From Chersky-267 sp963744115 (lineage in GTDB: Bacteria > Chloroflexota > Limnocylindria > Limnocylindrales > CSP1-4): a stretch of DNA of 64,000 bases. The position numbers and the translations under genes are program-made. The stretch is taken from assembly GCA_963744115.1 (NCBI GenBank), contig CAVUSI010000001.1:62001-126000 (forward strand), read 5' to 3'. Below the pieces are notes generated by a model. That model was not told where the DNA came from. It was given only the letters and a program-made list of their open reading frames with translations, and did not search any database. Below are positions 41,427 to 50,105 of this stretch, one piece after another; positions within the stretch are counted from its first letter, which is position 1; each line of letters opens with the position of its first letter.

Positions 41427-41432
41427 AGTGTA
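41427..41432 (-). promoter_or_regulatory. -10 element TACACT of a probable leaderless transcript
   Basis: TACACT ends six bases before the GTG at 41420 and drives tmk and the coupled sigma/anti-sigma genes. Confidence 0.55.
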
Positions 41433-41515
41433 CCCAGCCGCTCCGATTCATCCATCCCCGGAGTGGCAACGTACGCCTGTCGAATGCTCCGGACACCCCC
41501 GATCCCGCCCTCGCC

Positions 41516-41521
41516 TACGAT
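41516..41521 (+). promoter_or_regulatory. -10 element TACGAT of a probable leaderless transcript
   Basis: TACGAT ends six bases before the ATG at 41528. Confidence 0.45.
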
Positions 41522-41527
41522 GCCGTG

Positions 41528-43321
41528 ATGAGCCACCACGCCGCTTCCCCCCGGATGCGCGGCATGACGCCACGCCGCCCCCGGGCGCGACGCATCGGCG
41601 CCGGGCTGATCGGCGTCGGACTCGTCCTGCTCCTCCCGGCGCTGGCGCTGGCCCATCCGCTCGGCAACTTCACGATCAACCACTACGCCGGGATCCGTGT
41701 CGAGCCGAGCCGTCTGATCCTCGACGTCGTCATCGACCAGGCGGAGATCCCGACCTTCCAGGAGAAGCTTCGGATCGACACCGATGGCGACGGCTCCGTC
41801 TCCGACGACGAGATCGAGGCCGAACGAGTGACCGCCTGTCCGACCCTCGCGGAGTCCCTGGTCCTGACGGTCGACGGGGCCGTTCTGCCACTCACGGCGG
41901 TGGCCGCCGGGCTGTCCTTCCCACCCGGGGCGGCCGGGCTTGAGACGATGCGGCTCGCCTGCACCTACAGCGCGACCCCGCCGAATGGCCTGACGGCTGC
42001 GACCCAGGTCACCTTCCGCGACACCTCCCACGGGGAGCGGCTGGGCTGGCGCGAGATCGTCGCCACCGGGAGCGGGGTGACGATCGATGCGGGCGACCTC
42101 CCGACGACCTCGCGGTCCGAGCGGCTGACCACCTACCCGAAGGACCTCCTCACCCAGCCGCTCGACGTCCGGTCGGCCTCATTCGCGGCGTCGCCGGGTG
42201 GACCGACCCTCGAACCCCTCGTCGTCCCCGACGCGACGCCGTTGCCTGGCGCACCGGCGCTCTATCCGACGGATAGCGTGGGCACAGGCGCGCCGGCCGC
42301 CGGCGGCGGGTCGGTCGGCACCGGAACGGGAGCCCCCGGGGCCGCGCTCCCGGCATCGGCCGCGGGCGCCGAGGCCGGGTCCCAGGCCCCGGCCGTCACC
42401 GCAACGGACGCGGTCCCCGGCGGCGTCGGCGCGGAGGTGTCGGGCCTGCTCCAGACCCGCGACCTGACGCCGTTCGTCCTGCTCGGCTCGCTGCTGGCCG
42501 CGATGGCCCTGGGGGCCGGCCACGCGCTGACGCCCGGCCATGGCAAGACGCTCATGGGTGCCTACCTCGTCGGGACGCGCGGGACGGCCGTCCATGCGGT
42601 CGCGCTCGGGCTCAGCGTGACGGTATCCCACACGCTCGGGATCCTCGTCCTCGCGGCCATCGTCATCGCGATGCGCGACGTCGTGTCGCCGGAGGCGTTC
42701 AATCGGATCGCGCCGATCGCATCCGGGCTGCTGGTCATCGGGATCGGCGGCTGGCTGCTGGTCAGCCAGGTCGGGGCCAGACGGGAGCGCGCGGCGACCC
42801 GAGCCGGCGGTCCGACCCACGACCACGACCACGACGCCGGCCACGACCACGACGCCGGCCACGACCACGACCATCCACATGACCACGCCGACCGCCACGA
42901 CCACGACACCGACCCGCTCGCCCTTGCCGCGGCTGACGGGATGCACAGCCACGGCGGCATCACCCACAGCCATCTGCCGCCAGCCGGGTCGAGCGTCAGC
43001 TGGCGGAGCCTGTTCGTGCTGGGGTTGGCGGGCGGGATCATCCCGTCGACCAACGCCCTGATCATCCTGCTCGCGACGATCGCGACCGGCCGGGCTGTCT
43101 ACGGCCTGATCCTCGTGGTCGCGTTCGGCCTCGGCATGGCGGTCGTGCTCGGAGGCGTCGGTCTCGGGCTGGTCCTCGCCCGCGGTCGGATGGACTCGCT
43201 GCCTGTCTCGTCGAGCGTCGGTCGGGTCGCCGCCTACGCACCGATCATGGCCGGGGTGCTGGTCCTGTCACTGGGGATCTACCTGACGACCCAGGCCGTT
43301 GGCGTCGCGCCGAGCCTCTGA
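41528..43321 (+). CDS. Nickel/cobalt exporter, RcnA-like, with EF-hand head domain
   Basis: Encodes 597 residues. A signal peptide precedes an extracytoplasmic domain that opens HPLGNFTINHYAGIRVE and contains DTDGDGSVSDDE, a canonical EF-hand calcium loop. A Gly/Ala-rich linker of about 60 residues follows. The membrane part has six helices, with GAGHALTPGHGKTLMGAYLVG and VSHTLGILVL, the metal-path motifs of the NicO/RcnA family. Between helices lies a loop of about 50 residues with repeated His-Asp (HDHDHDAGHDHDAGHDHDH), a metal-binding stretch. Export of Ni2+ or Co2+ is the family role; direction and metal are inferred. The start ATG 41528 follows TACGAT by six bases. Confidence 0.82.
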   Translation: MSHHAASPRMRGMTPRRPRARRIGAGLIGVGLVLLLPALALAHPLGNFTINHYAGIRVEPSRLILDVVIDQAEIPTFQEKLRIDTDGDGSVSDDEIEAERVTACPTLAESLVLTVDGAVLPLTAVAAGLSFPPGAAGLETMRLACTYSATPPNGLTAATQVTFRDTSHGERLGWREIVATGSGVTIDAGDLPTTSRSERLTTYPKDLLTQPLDVRSASFAASPGGPTLEPLVVPDATPLPGAPALYPTDSVGTGAPAAGGGSVGTGTGAPGAALPASAAGAEAGSQAPAVTATDAVPGGVGAEVSGLLQTRDLTPFVLLGSLLAAMALGAGHALTPGHGKTLMGAYLVGTRGTAVHAVALGLSVTVSHTLGILVLAAIVIAMRDVVSPEAFNRIAPIASGLLVIGIGGWLLVSQVGARRERAATRAGGPTHDHDHDAGHDHDAGHDHDHPHDHADRHDHDTDPLALAAADGMHSHGGITHSHLPPAGSSVSWRSLFVLGLAGGIIPSTNALIILLATIATGRAVYGLILVVAFGLGMAVVLGGVGLGLVLARGRMDSLPVSSSVGRVAAYAPIMAGVLVLSLGIYLTTQAVGVAPSL

Positions 43322-43350
43322 CCGGGCGGACGTCGGGCGGTCGCGTGCGC

Positions 43351-43356
43351 TACGCT
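43351..43356 (+). promoter_or_regulatory. -10 element TACGCT of the tldDE operon
   Basis: TACGCT ends eight bases before the ATG at 43365, the same hexamer and spacing as before rmlA. Confidence 0.5.
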
Positions 43357-43364
43357 CACGCCCC

Positions 43365-44813
43365 ATGCGCGACCTGACCGATCGAGCGCTGTCGACGGCC
43401 TCAATCCGAGGCGCGAGCTATGCCGACGTCCGGGTCGTCCGACGGCTCGAGGAATCGATCGCGATCAAGACAGGTCGGGTCGAAGGCGTGGCGAGCGGCG
43501 AGTCCGAGGGCTTCGGGATCCGCGTCCTCGTCGACGGCGCCTGGGGGTTCGCCAGCTCGTATCGTCTGGAGGCCGCCGAGGTCGACCGGGTCGCCGCAGA
43601 GGCGGTCCGGATCGCCCGCGCCAGCGCCACCGCCCTGCGCCACCGGGTCCAGCTCGACGACCGGCCGCCTGCCAACGGCACCTACGAGACGCCCCTCGTC
43701 GAGGACCCGTTCGCCGTCCCGCTCGAGACGAAGATCGCGGACCTCCTCGCCGCCGACCGCGCCGCCGCCTCGGTCCGAGGGATCGGCTACACCGAGTCCG
43801 CGTACGGCGCCCAGCGGGAGTGGAAGACGTTCGCCTCGTCGGACGGGAGCTTCACCGAGCAGACCATCACCCACGTGGGTGCCGCCGTCGAGGCCAACGC
43901 GATCGCGGGCGACGAGCATCAACGCCGCAGCTATCCGGACGCCGGCGGCGGCTGGAGCGCCGGCGGCTACGAGGTCATCCGCGACCTCGACCTGGCCGGG
44001 ACCGCCGAGGGCCTGGCCGAGGAGGCCGTCGAGCTGCTGACCGCACCGCAATGCCCGAGCGGCCGATTCACCGTCGTCCTCGATCCGTCGCAGCTGTACC
44101 TCCAGGTCCACGAGAGCTGCGGCCACCCGACGGAGCTCGATCGGGTCTTCGGGACCGAGGCGTCCTACGCCGGAACCAGCTTCCTGACCACGGACAAGCT
44201 CGACGCCGGGTTCCGCTACGGCTCCGATCTGATCGACATCGTCGCCGACGCGACCGCTCCCAACGGGATGGGCACGTTCGGATGGGACGACGAAGGCGTG
44301 GCCGCCCAGGCGGTGCCGCTGATCAAGGAGGGGATCTTCGTCGGCTACCTGTCCAGCCGCGAGACCGCGCCGCGGATCGGCCGGCGGTCCGGCGGTGCGA
44401 TGCGCGCCGACGGCTGGAACCGGATCCCCCTCATCCGGATGACCAACGTCAACCTCCTGCCGAAACCGGGCATGAGCCTCGACGAGATCGTCGCCGATAC
44501 TGATGACGGGCTTTACCTGAGCTCGAACCGGAGCTGGTCGATCGACGACCGACGGCTGAACTTCCAGTTCGCCACCGAGGTCGCCCGGGAGATCAAGGGC
44601 GGCAAGCTCGGCAAGCTCTACAAGAACCCCACCTACACCGGGATCACCTACGAGTTCTGGCGCTCGTGCGACGCCGTGGGCGATGAGCGGAGCTACAAGA
44701 TGCTCGGCACGCCGAACTGCGGCAAAGGCGAGCCCGGCCAGGGCGGTCACGTCGGACACGCGGTCAGCGGCGCTCGCTTCCGGAACGTCCAGATCGGCGT
44801 CGGCAAGTGGTAG
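43365..44813 (+). CDS. tldD: TldD/PmbA family metalloprotease subunit (TldD)
   Basis: Encodes 482 residues. The zinc motif HESCGH (249-254, HExxxH) is intact, followed by GTEASYAGTSFLTTDKLDAG, ATAPNGMGTFGWDDEGV and SSRETAPRIGRRSGGAMRADG. The C terminus has TPNCGKGEPGQGGHVGHA, where the third zinc ligand is expected. TldD pairs with TldE to form a protease that degrades or matures small peptides through a narrow channel, as in microcin B17 processing. The first gene of a two-gene unit; tldE follows after ten bases. The start is ATG 43365; it should give a leaderless message. Confidence 0.92.
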   Translation: MRDLTDRALSTASIRGASYADVRVVRRLEESIAIKTGRVEGVASGESEGFGIRVLVDGAWGFASSYRLEAAEVDRVAAEAVRIARASATALRHRVQLDDRPPANGTYETPLVEDPFAVPLETKIADLLAADRAAASVRGIGYTESAYGAQREWKTFASSDGSFTEQTITHVGAAVEANAIAGDEHQRRSYPDAGGGWSAGGYEVIRDLDLAGTAEGLAEEAVELLTAPQCPSGRFTVVLDPSQLYLQVHESCGHPTELDRVFGTEASYAGTSFLTTDKLDAGFRYGSDLIDIVADATAPNGMGTFGWDDEGVAAQAVPLIKEGIFVGYLSSRETAPRIGRRSGGAMRADGWNRIPLIRMTNVNLLPKPGMSLDEIVADTDDGLYLSSNRSWSIDDRRLNFQFATEVAREIKGGKLGKLYKNPTYTGITYEFWRSCDAVGDERSYKMLGTPNCGKGEPGQGGHVGHAVSGARFRNVQIGVGKW

Positions 44814-44823
44814 GTCGTCGTCG

Positions 44824-46182
44824 GTGACCGGCCGCCGCGACGCGACGTCCTGGCTCGAGGTCGCCCAGGAAGCGATCCGCCTTGCCGTGGCCGATGGCGC
44901 CGGCCAGGCCGAGGCGCTGATCACCGCCGACGACGCGGCCCTGACCCGGTTCGCGAACAGCGAGATCCATCAGAACGTCTCCGAGACCAATGTCCAGCTC
45001 AACCTGCGGTATGTCGTCGGCCGCCGGGTCGGGGTCGCCTCGACCGGCCGGCTCGATGCGGACGGGCTACGGGCCGTGGCCGAGACCGCCGGTCGGATCG
45101 CCCGGAACGTCGAGGAGAACGACGAGTTCGAGTCGCTCCCGGAGCCGGGTGAGCCGATCAGGAACCTGCCGGCGGCGTTCGCGGCGGGGACCGCCGAGGC
45201 GACGCCCGAGCTTCGCGCCGAGGGGGCCCGCGAGGTCATCGCCGCGGCCGACGAGGTCGGCGTCACGGCGTACGGCTCGTTCGCCACGACGACCGAGGCG
45301 ATCGCCCTCGCCAACTCGCTCGGGATCCGGGCGGCCGGGGAACGGACGACGTCCCAGCTGATCACTGTCTCGATGGGGCCCGACGGCGGGACCGGCTACG
45401 CCGAGGCCGCGGCGGTCGACGCGACGACGATCGATGCGGCGGGCCTCGGTCGCGAGGCCGCCGGCAAGGCCCGGGCGACGGCGAACGCGGTCGCGATCGA
45501 ACCGGGCGAGTACCCCGTCGTCCTCGAGGAGTACGCGGTCGTCGACCTGCTCGACATGCTCGGCTACCTCGGCTTCAGCGCGCTGGCCGTCCAGGAGGGT
45601 CGCTCGTTCGCCGAGCCCGGCCGTCGCGTCGGGAGCGACCTGGTCGACATCTGGGACGACGGCGCAGACCCGAGCGGGCTCCCGATGGCGTTCGACTACG
45701 AGGGCGTCGCCAAGCAGCGTGTCTCCCTCATCGAGCACGGCATCTGCCGCGACGTCGTCTACGACTCGCAGACGGCGGCCCGCGCCGGTGTCCGATCGAC
45801 CGGCCACGGCCTCCCGGCGCCGAACCCGTACGGGCCATTCCCGCTGAACATGCTGCTCGGGACCGGAACGACGTCACGCGACGACCTGATCGGGGGCCTC
45901 GACCGCGGCCTCCTCGTGACGCGCTTCCACTACACCAACCCGGTCCACCCGAAGCTGGCGATCGTGACCGGGATGACACGCGACGGCACGTTTCTGGTCG
46001 AGGGCGGCAGGATCGTCGGCCCGGTCAAGAACCTGCGATACACCCAGAGCTACCTCGAGGCCCTTGCCGGGGTCGAGGCGGTCGGCAACGAACGCCGCTG
46101 CCTTCGCGGGTTCCTCGGCGGCGTGGTGACGCCCGCCGTGCGGATCGCCTCGTGGACCTTCACCGGGGGAACCGAGCACTAG
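44824..46182 (+). CDS. tldE: TldD/PmbA family protein, non-catalytic partner (TldE/PmbA)
   Basis: Encodes 452 residues. The family pattern is clear (LITADDAALTRFANSEIHQNV, VEPGEYPVVLEEYAVVDLLD-like stretch at about 220, AFDYEGVAKQRVSLIEHG and DSQTAARAG), but there is no HExxxH motif, so it is the non-catalytic subunit. It assembles with TldD to form the closed chamber. GTG 44824 lies ten bases after the tldD stop. It ends eight bases before the SnoaL-like gene, and all three genes are probably one operon. Confidence 0.9.
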   Translation: MTGRRDATSWLEVAQEAIRLAVADGAGQAEALITADDAALTRFANSEIHQNVSETNVQLNLRYVVGRRVGVASTGRLDADGLRAVAETAGRIARNVEENDEFESLPEPGEPIRNLPAAFAAGTAEATPELRAEGAREVIAAADEVGVTAYGSFATTTEAIALANSLGIRAAGERTTSQLITVSMGPDGGTGYAEAAAVDATTIDAAGLGREAAGKARATANAVAIEPGEYPVVLEEYAVVDLLDMLGYLGFSALAVQEGRSFAEPGRRVGSDLVDIWDDGADPSGLPMAFDYEGVAKQRVSLIEHGICRDVVYDSQTAARAGVRSTGHGLPAPNPYGPFPLNMLLGTGTTSRDDLIGGLDRGLLVTRFHYTNPVHPKLAIVTGMTRDGTFLVEGGRIVGPVKNLRYTQSYLEALAGVEAVGNERRCLRGFLGGVVTPAVRIASWTFTGGTEH

Positions 46183-46189
46183 CCGCCGG

Positions 46190-46648
46190 ATGGCCGAGCA
46201 GCCGTCGATCCGCCGCCGACTGGCCTGGCCGTTCGACGTCCCGACGCTGCGTCGGATCAAGCGGCTGTGGGTCCGCCACTCGATCGCCGAGGATGCCCGC
46301 GACATCGACGGTCTGATCGCCACGCTCGGGCCCGATTGCGTCTACGAGCTCCTCCCCACCGGGCAACGATGGGAGGGTCATGCCGGCGCCCGGAGGTTCT
46401 ATACGGAGCTCTTTTCGGCCTTCCCCGACAACGCCTTCGCGCTGACCGACATCGTCATCGGGCCGCAGGGCGTGTTCGAGGTCGCCACGCTGACGGGGAC
46501 GAATCTCGGGCCGTGGGCCGGCACCCCGCCGAGCGGTCTGCCGCTGCGCCTCCGGATCCTGATCCACTTCCCGTGGGACCCCGCGACGGGGCTGTTCGGC
46601 GGCGAGCGGATCTACTTCGACCGCGGCGAGCTGGCGACGACCGAGTGA
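46190..46648 (+). CDS. SnoaL/NTF2-like domain protein
   Basis: Encodes 152 residues. The cone fold of the family is suggested by HSIAEDARDIDGLIATLGPDCVYELLP (read in two parts), GHAGARRFYTELFSAFPDNAF and IHFPWDPATGLFGGERIYFD. Such proteins are small isomerases, cyclases or ligand-binding domains; the substrate is not evident. It begins eight bases after tldE stops and probably shares its message. The usual catalytic Asp/His pair cannot be assigned with confidence. Confidence 0.75.
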   Translation: MAEQPSIRRRLAWPFDVPTLRRIKRLWVRHSIAEDARDIDGLIATLGPDCVYELLPTGQRWEGHAGARRFYTELFSAFPDNAFALTDIVIGPQGVFEVATLTGTNLGPWAGTPPSGLPLRLRILIHFPWDPATGLFGGERIYFDRGELATTE

Positions 46649-46712
46649 CGCTCCGATCCCGCCGTCGCGCGTCGCAGAACCTCTAGCGGAATCCGACGAT
46701 TCGCGTCATCGT

Positions 46713-47051
46713 ATGGGGGTGATCCAGGACGTCGGTTCGTACCTCGGCAACATCGACATCGGCCTCGCCCTCGTCGTGACGGTGGTGGGCGCCGCGCTCG
46801 CGATCCTCGGCCTGTGGTTCCTCGAATCGGTCGCCGACGACGTGCTGGGTGTGCTCCCCAGGATCGGCGCTCGACTGGGGCGGATGGTCGATCCGCGCGA
46901 ACCGCCCGGTCCGTCGTGGGTCTGCCTCGACTGTCGCTCGCTCAACGAGTCGACGACGATCTGGTGCTACCGGGGATGCGGTTCCCGGTTGCGGCACCGC
47001 GACGGCTTCACCGATCCGACGCTGCTGGATCCGACCGCCGACGGGGACTGA
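46713..47051 (+). CDS. Small membrane protein with C-terminal zinc ribbon
   Basis: Encodes 112 residues. One membrane helix (IDIGLALVVTVVGAALAILG, then LWFL) is followed by a short amphipathic stretch and a ribbon, WVCLDCRSLNESTTIWCYRGC, quoted here in two parts as WVCLDC and WCYRGC. The ribbon resembles RanBP2/NZF-type fingers with W-x-C-x2-C...C-x3-C. Function is unknown. It ends 26 bases from the converging BTAD regulator gene. No ribosome site is seen before ATG 46713. Confidence 0.65.
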   Translation: MGVIQDVGSYLGNIDIGLALVVTVVGAALAILGLWFLESVADDVLGVLPRIGARLGRMVDPREPPGPSWVCLDCRSLNESTTIWCYRGCGSRLRHRDGFTDPTLLDPTADGD

Positions 47052-47076
47052 CCCGCGCAGCTGGGCGTGGGATCCA

Positions 47077-50006
47077 TCACCACTCGACCAGCTTCCAGAT
47101 CTCCGGCTCGAGCTCGCCCGGGCGTCCGCCGACCTCGGCGAACAGCGCGACCGCGCGCTTGAGATGCGTCATCGCCTCCTCGCCCCGACCCGTGGCCTGG
47201 AGCAGGTCGGCCAGGTTGTTCTCGAGGGCGGCCTGACGATGGCGGTCTCCCTGGAGCTCGCACCGGGCGAGCGCGTCGCGGGTCAGCGCGATGGCCCGCT
47301 CACGGTCGCCCTCGTCGGCCGAGATGAGCGCGAGGGTGTTGAGTGCCGCCACGCGGAGGCCCGGGTCGATGGCGGCCTCGGGCCCGGGCGCGGCCTCGAC
47401 CCGGTCGATCGCCGCGATCGCGCGCTCGAGGTGGACCCGGGCGTCGCCGAGATCGCCACGGAACCGGGCGACGATCCCGAGCCGGTCCTCGGCCTGGGCC
47501 TCGCCGGCCCGGTCATCCGCCGCCAGCGCGATCGAGCGCGCCTCCTCCGCGAAGGCCTCGGCCCCGTCGAGGTCGCCGCTCCGTTGAGCGACCGCACTCC
47601 GGTCGGCCAGGATGCGCGAGCGGATGATGGGATCCCCGCCTGGTCCGACGGCATCCAGGGCGGCCATGAGGTGGCTCTCGGCCCGCAGCCAGTCGCCGCG
47701 CCGGGCCAGGACGAGGCCGAGCCGCTGGTCGATCGCGGCCTCGCGCTCGGGGCCGGCGAGCGCTCCGGCGGTCTCCAGGTGGGCGAGTGCGCCGTCGTAG
47801 TCGCCGAGCAGCGTCAGGACATCGCCGAGGGCCTCATGGATCTCGGCGACCGCCGGGTGGCCGAGCGCCAGCGCCGCCTCGAGGTGCTGGCGCGCCTCGG
47901 CGTTCGCGAAGATCGATCGTGCCTGGTCGCCGGCCCTCCGGTGGGCGTCGGCGGCCTGGACGGTGCGTCCGGCCAGGGTCTCGTGGTTCGCGATGAGCGC
48001 CCAACGGTCACCGCCGGTACCCGCCCCGCTCCCCCCTGAGTGAGCGACTCCGCGACGCGGGCGTGGAGGAGTCGGCGGCGGGCGAGGCTCAGCCGCTCGT
48101 AGGCGACGTCGCGCAGGCGGCCGTGGGTGAAGTCGTACCGGACATCCGATGCCTGACCGGCGTCGACCTCCCGGACGAGCCCGCGCCCGATGAGCTCGTC
48201 GAGGCCGTCGACGGTCTCCTCGTCGGTCCTCCCGCTGGCGGACCTGACCGTCTCGAGGTCGAACGACCGGCCGATGACCGCCGCCGCGGCGAGGACCTGC
48301 CCGGCGACCTGTCCGGTCGCCTCGATCCGGGCAGTGAGGAGGGCGAGCACGCCGCTGGGGATCCGCTCATCCGATGGGACAGGGGTCGCCAGCGCCGCGA
48401 CCACATAGAGCGGCAACCCCTCCGAGCGCTCGAACAGGCGGTCGACCAGCTCCGGGTCGACCCCGGGACCCAGCGTCGCACCGGCGAGCTGGGCGACATC
48501 GACGCGGCGTAACCGGTCGAGCCGGACGCCCACAAGCCGACCGTCCAGCTCGGGGCTGTCGACGATGCGGTGACGATCGACCGGGCGCATCTCCTCGGTC
48601 CGCCAGGCGGCGAGGATCCCCAACGGGCGGCCGTCGAGCCGGCGGCCGAGGTAGGCGACGAGCTCGACCGTCGATGCGTCGGCCCAGCCCAGGTCGTCGA
48701 TCCAGATCATGCCCGGCTTCGGCCCGTCGGCGAGCGCGAGCAGCACCTCGATCAGCGCCTCGAACAGGCGCACCTGGCCGTTCGGGTCGAGCAGCGCCGC
48801 CGTCGGGTCGGCGACGACACCGGGCAACGGGAGGAGTCGAGCGACCTCGGTGAGCGACTCGGGTCGGACCCTCGCCAGCCGAGCAGTTCCATCGGCGGTC
48901 GCCAGCCCGGCCCGGATCAGCGCGGCGATCGGGGCCAGCGCGATCCCCTGTTCGCCGGGGTAGGCCCGACCCTCCAGGACGACCGCGCCCTGCGCACGGA
49001 CGGCCGACGCCAGGGCGTCGCCCAGTCGGGTCTTGCCGATCCCCGGCTCGCCTTCGATGACGAGAAGTCGACCGTCGGGTCCGATCCCGTCATATCCCGC
49101 CATGAGTGCTGCCAGCGCGTCGACCCGACCGATCAACGGGGCCGACGGCGCGCCATCCGCGGCACGGCGTCGCCGGCGACCGTCGCTGCGGGCGCGCCTC
49201 GGGCCCGACGTCGTGCGGTCGACGAGACTGGAGGCGGAGGCTGTGAACCCGCCAGAGCGGATCGCCTCGGCCACGGCCGTCGTCTCGGCGAGCGGTCCGA
49301 CGCCGAGCTCCCGATCCAGGATCCGGACGCACTCGCGATACTGCTGGAGCGCCGCGGCCGGCTCGCCGGCACGGGCGAGCTCGGTCATCAGCAGGCGGTG
49401 GGCGGGCTCGTGGAGAGGGTCGAGCTCGAGCCAGCGGCGGGTGATGACGATCGCCGCCGACGGAGCGCCGGCGGCGGACCGACCGCGAGCGAGGCGTTCG
49501 AGCGCGCCGGTCAGCTCGCGCCGATACGATTCGGCCTCGCTGAGCTGCCACTCGTCGAAGGTCTCGCTGTCGCGCAGGGAGAACCCCGCCATGAACTCGC
49601 CACGATCGAGTGCGGCCGCCCCATCGAGCAGCGCCAGACAGCGGGGACACGCAGCGTCCGCCGGGTCCCCGTGCGCGCGGACGTCGGCCAGGGCCCGCCG
49701 GAACGACGCGAGGTCGACATCGAGTGCCTCCGGATCGAGCGCGACCGAGGTCCGGTCGATCTCCAGGCCGACCCCACCGAGCCCGCCGTTGAGGACCGAC
49801 AACGTCCGCCGCAGGGCTCCGCGGGCCTCATCCCCACCCGACTCGGGCCAGAGCAAGGCCGCGAGCGACTCACGGCTCGCCGGGCGTTCCGTGACGGCGA
49901 GGTACGCCAGCAGCGCGACGGCCTTCCGCGTGTCCACCGCCAGCGGGACGTCGTCGACCTCGATCCGCACGGGCCCAAGGAGGCGGATCCGAAGCGTCGA
50001 GGGCAT
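47077..50006 (-). CDS. SARP/BTAD-AAA-TPR transcriptional regulator, with one frameshift
   Basis: From ATG 50006 the first 650 residues include a SARP-type DNA-binding head (LRIRLLGPVRIEVDDVPL, LLAYLAVTERPASRESLAALLW), the BTAD domain (about 90-250), and an AAA/STAND ATPase with EGEPGIGKTRL (Walker A) and MIWIDDLGWAD (Walker B). In this frame the sequence turns nonsensical after SLTQGG. Adding one base to the C6 run at 48031-48036 joins it to a second frame that reads GTGGDRWALIANHETLAG and continues through TPR-like helices to the stop at 47077. The total length plus one is a multiple of three, giving 976 residues. No C-terminal LuxR helix is present. It diverges from the four-paralogue membrane array and is a candidate regulator of it. 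TACCGT lies six bases before the start. Confidence 0.75.
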
Positions 50007-50012
50007 GGCGAT

Positions 50013-50018
50013 ACGGTA
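50013..50018 (-). promoter_or_regulatory. -10 element TACCGT of a probable leaderless transcript
   Basis: TACCGT ends six bases before the ATG at 50006, in the 99-base divergent gap between the regulator and the first membrane gene. Confidence 0.4.
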
Positions 50019-50105
50019 CCGCGGCGATCACCCATCTCGTAACGTTGTCCGAACGGCGCGCCGCCAGACTGCGGCGACATCCGCCTGAGGAGGCCCGCAC
50101 TCGAC

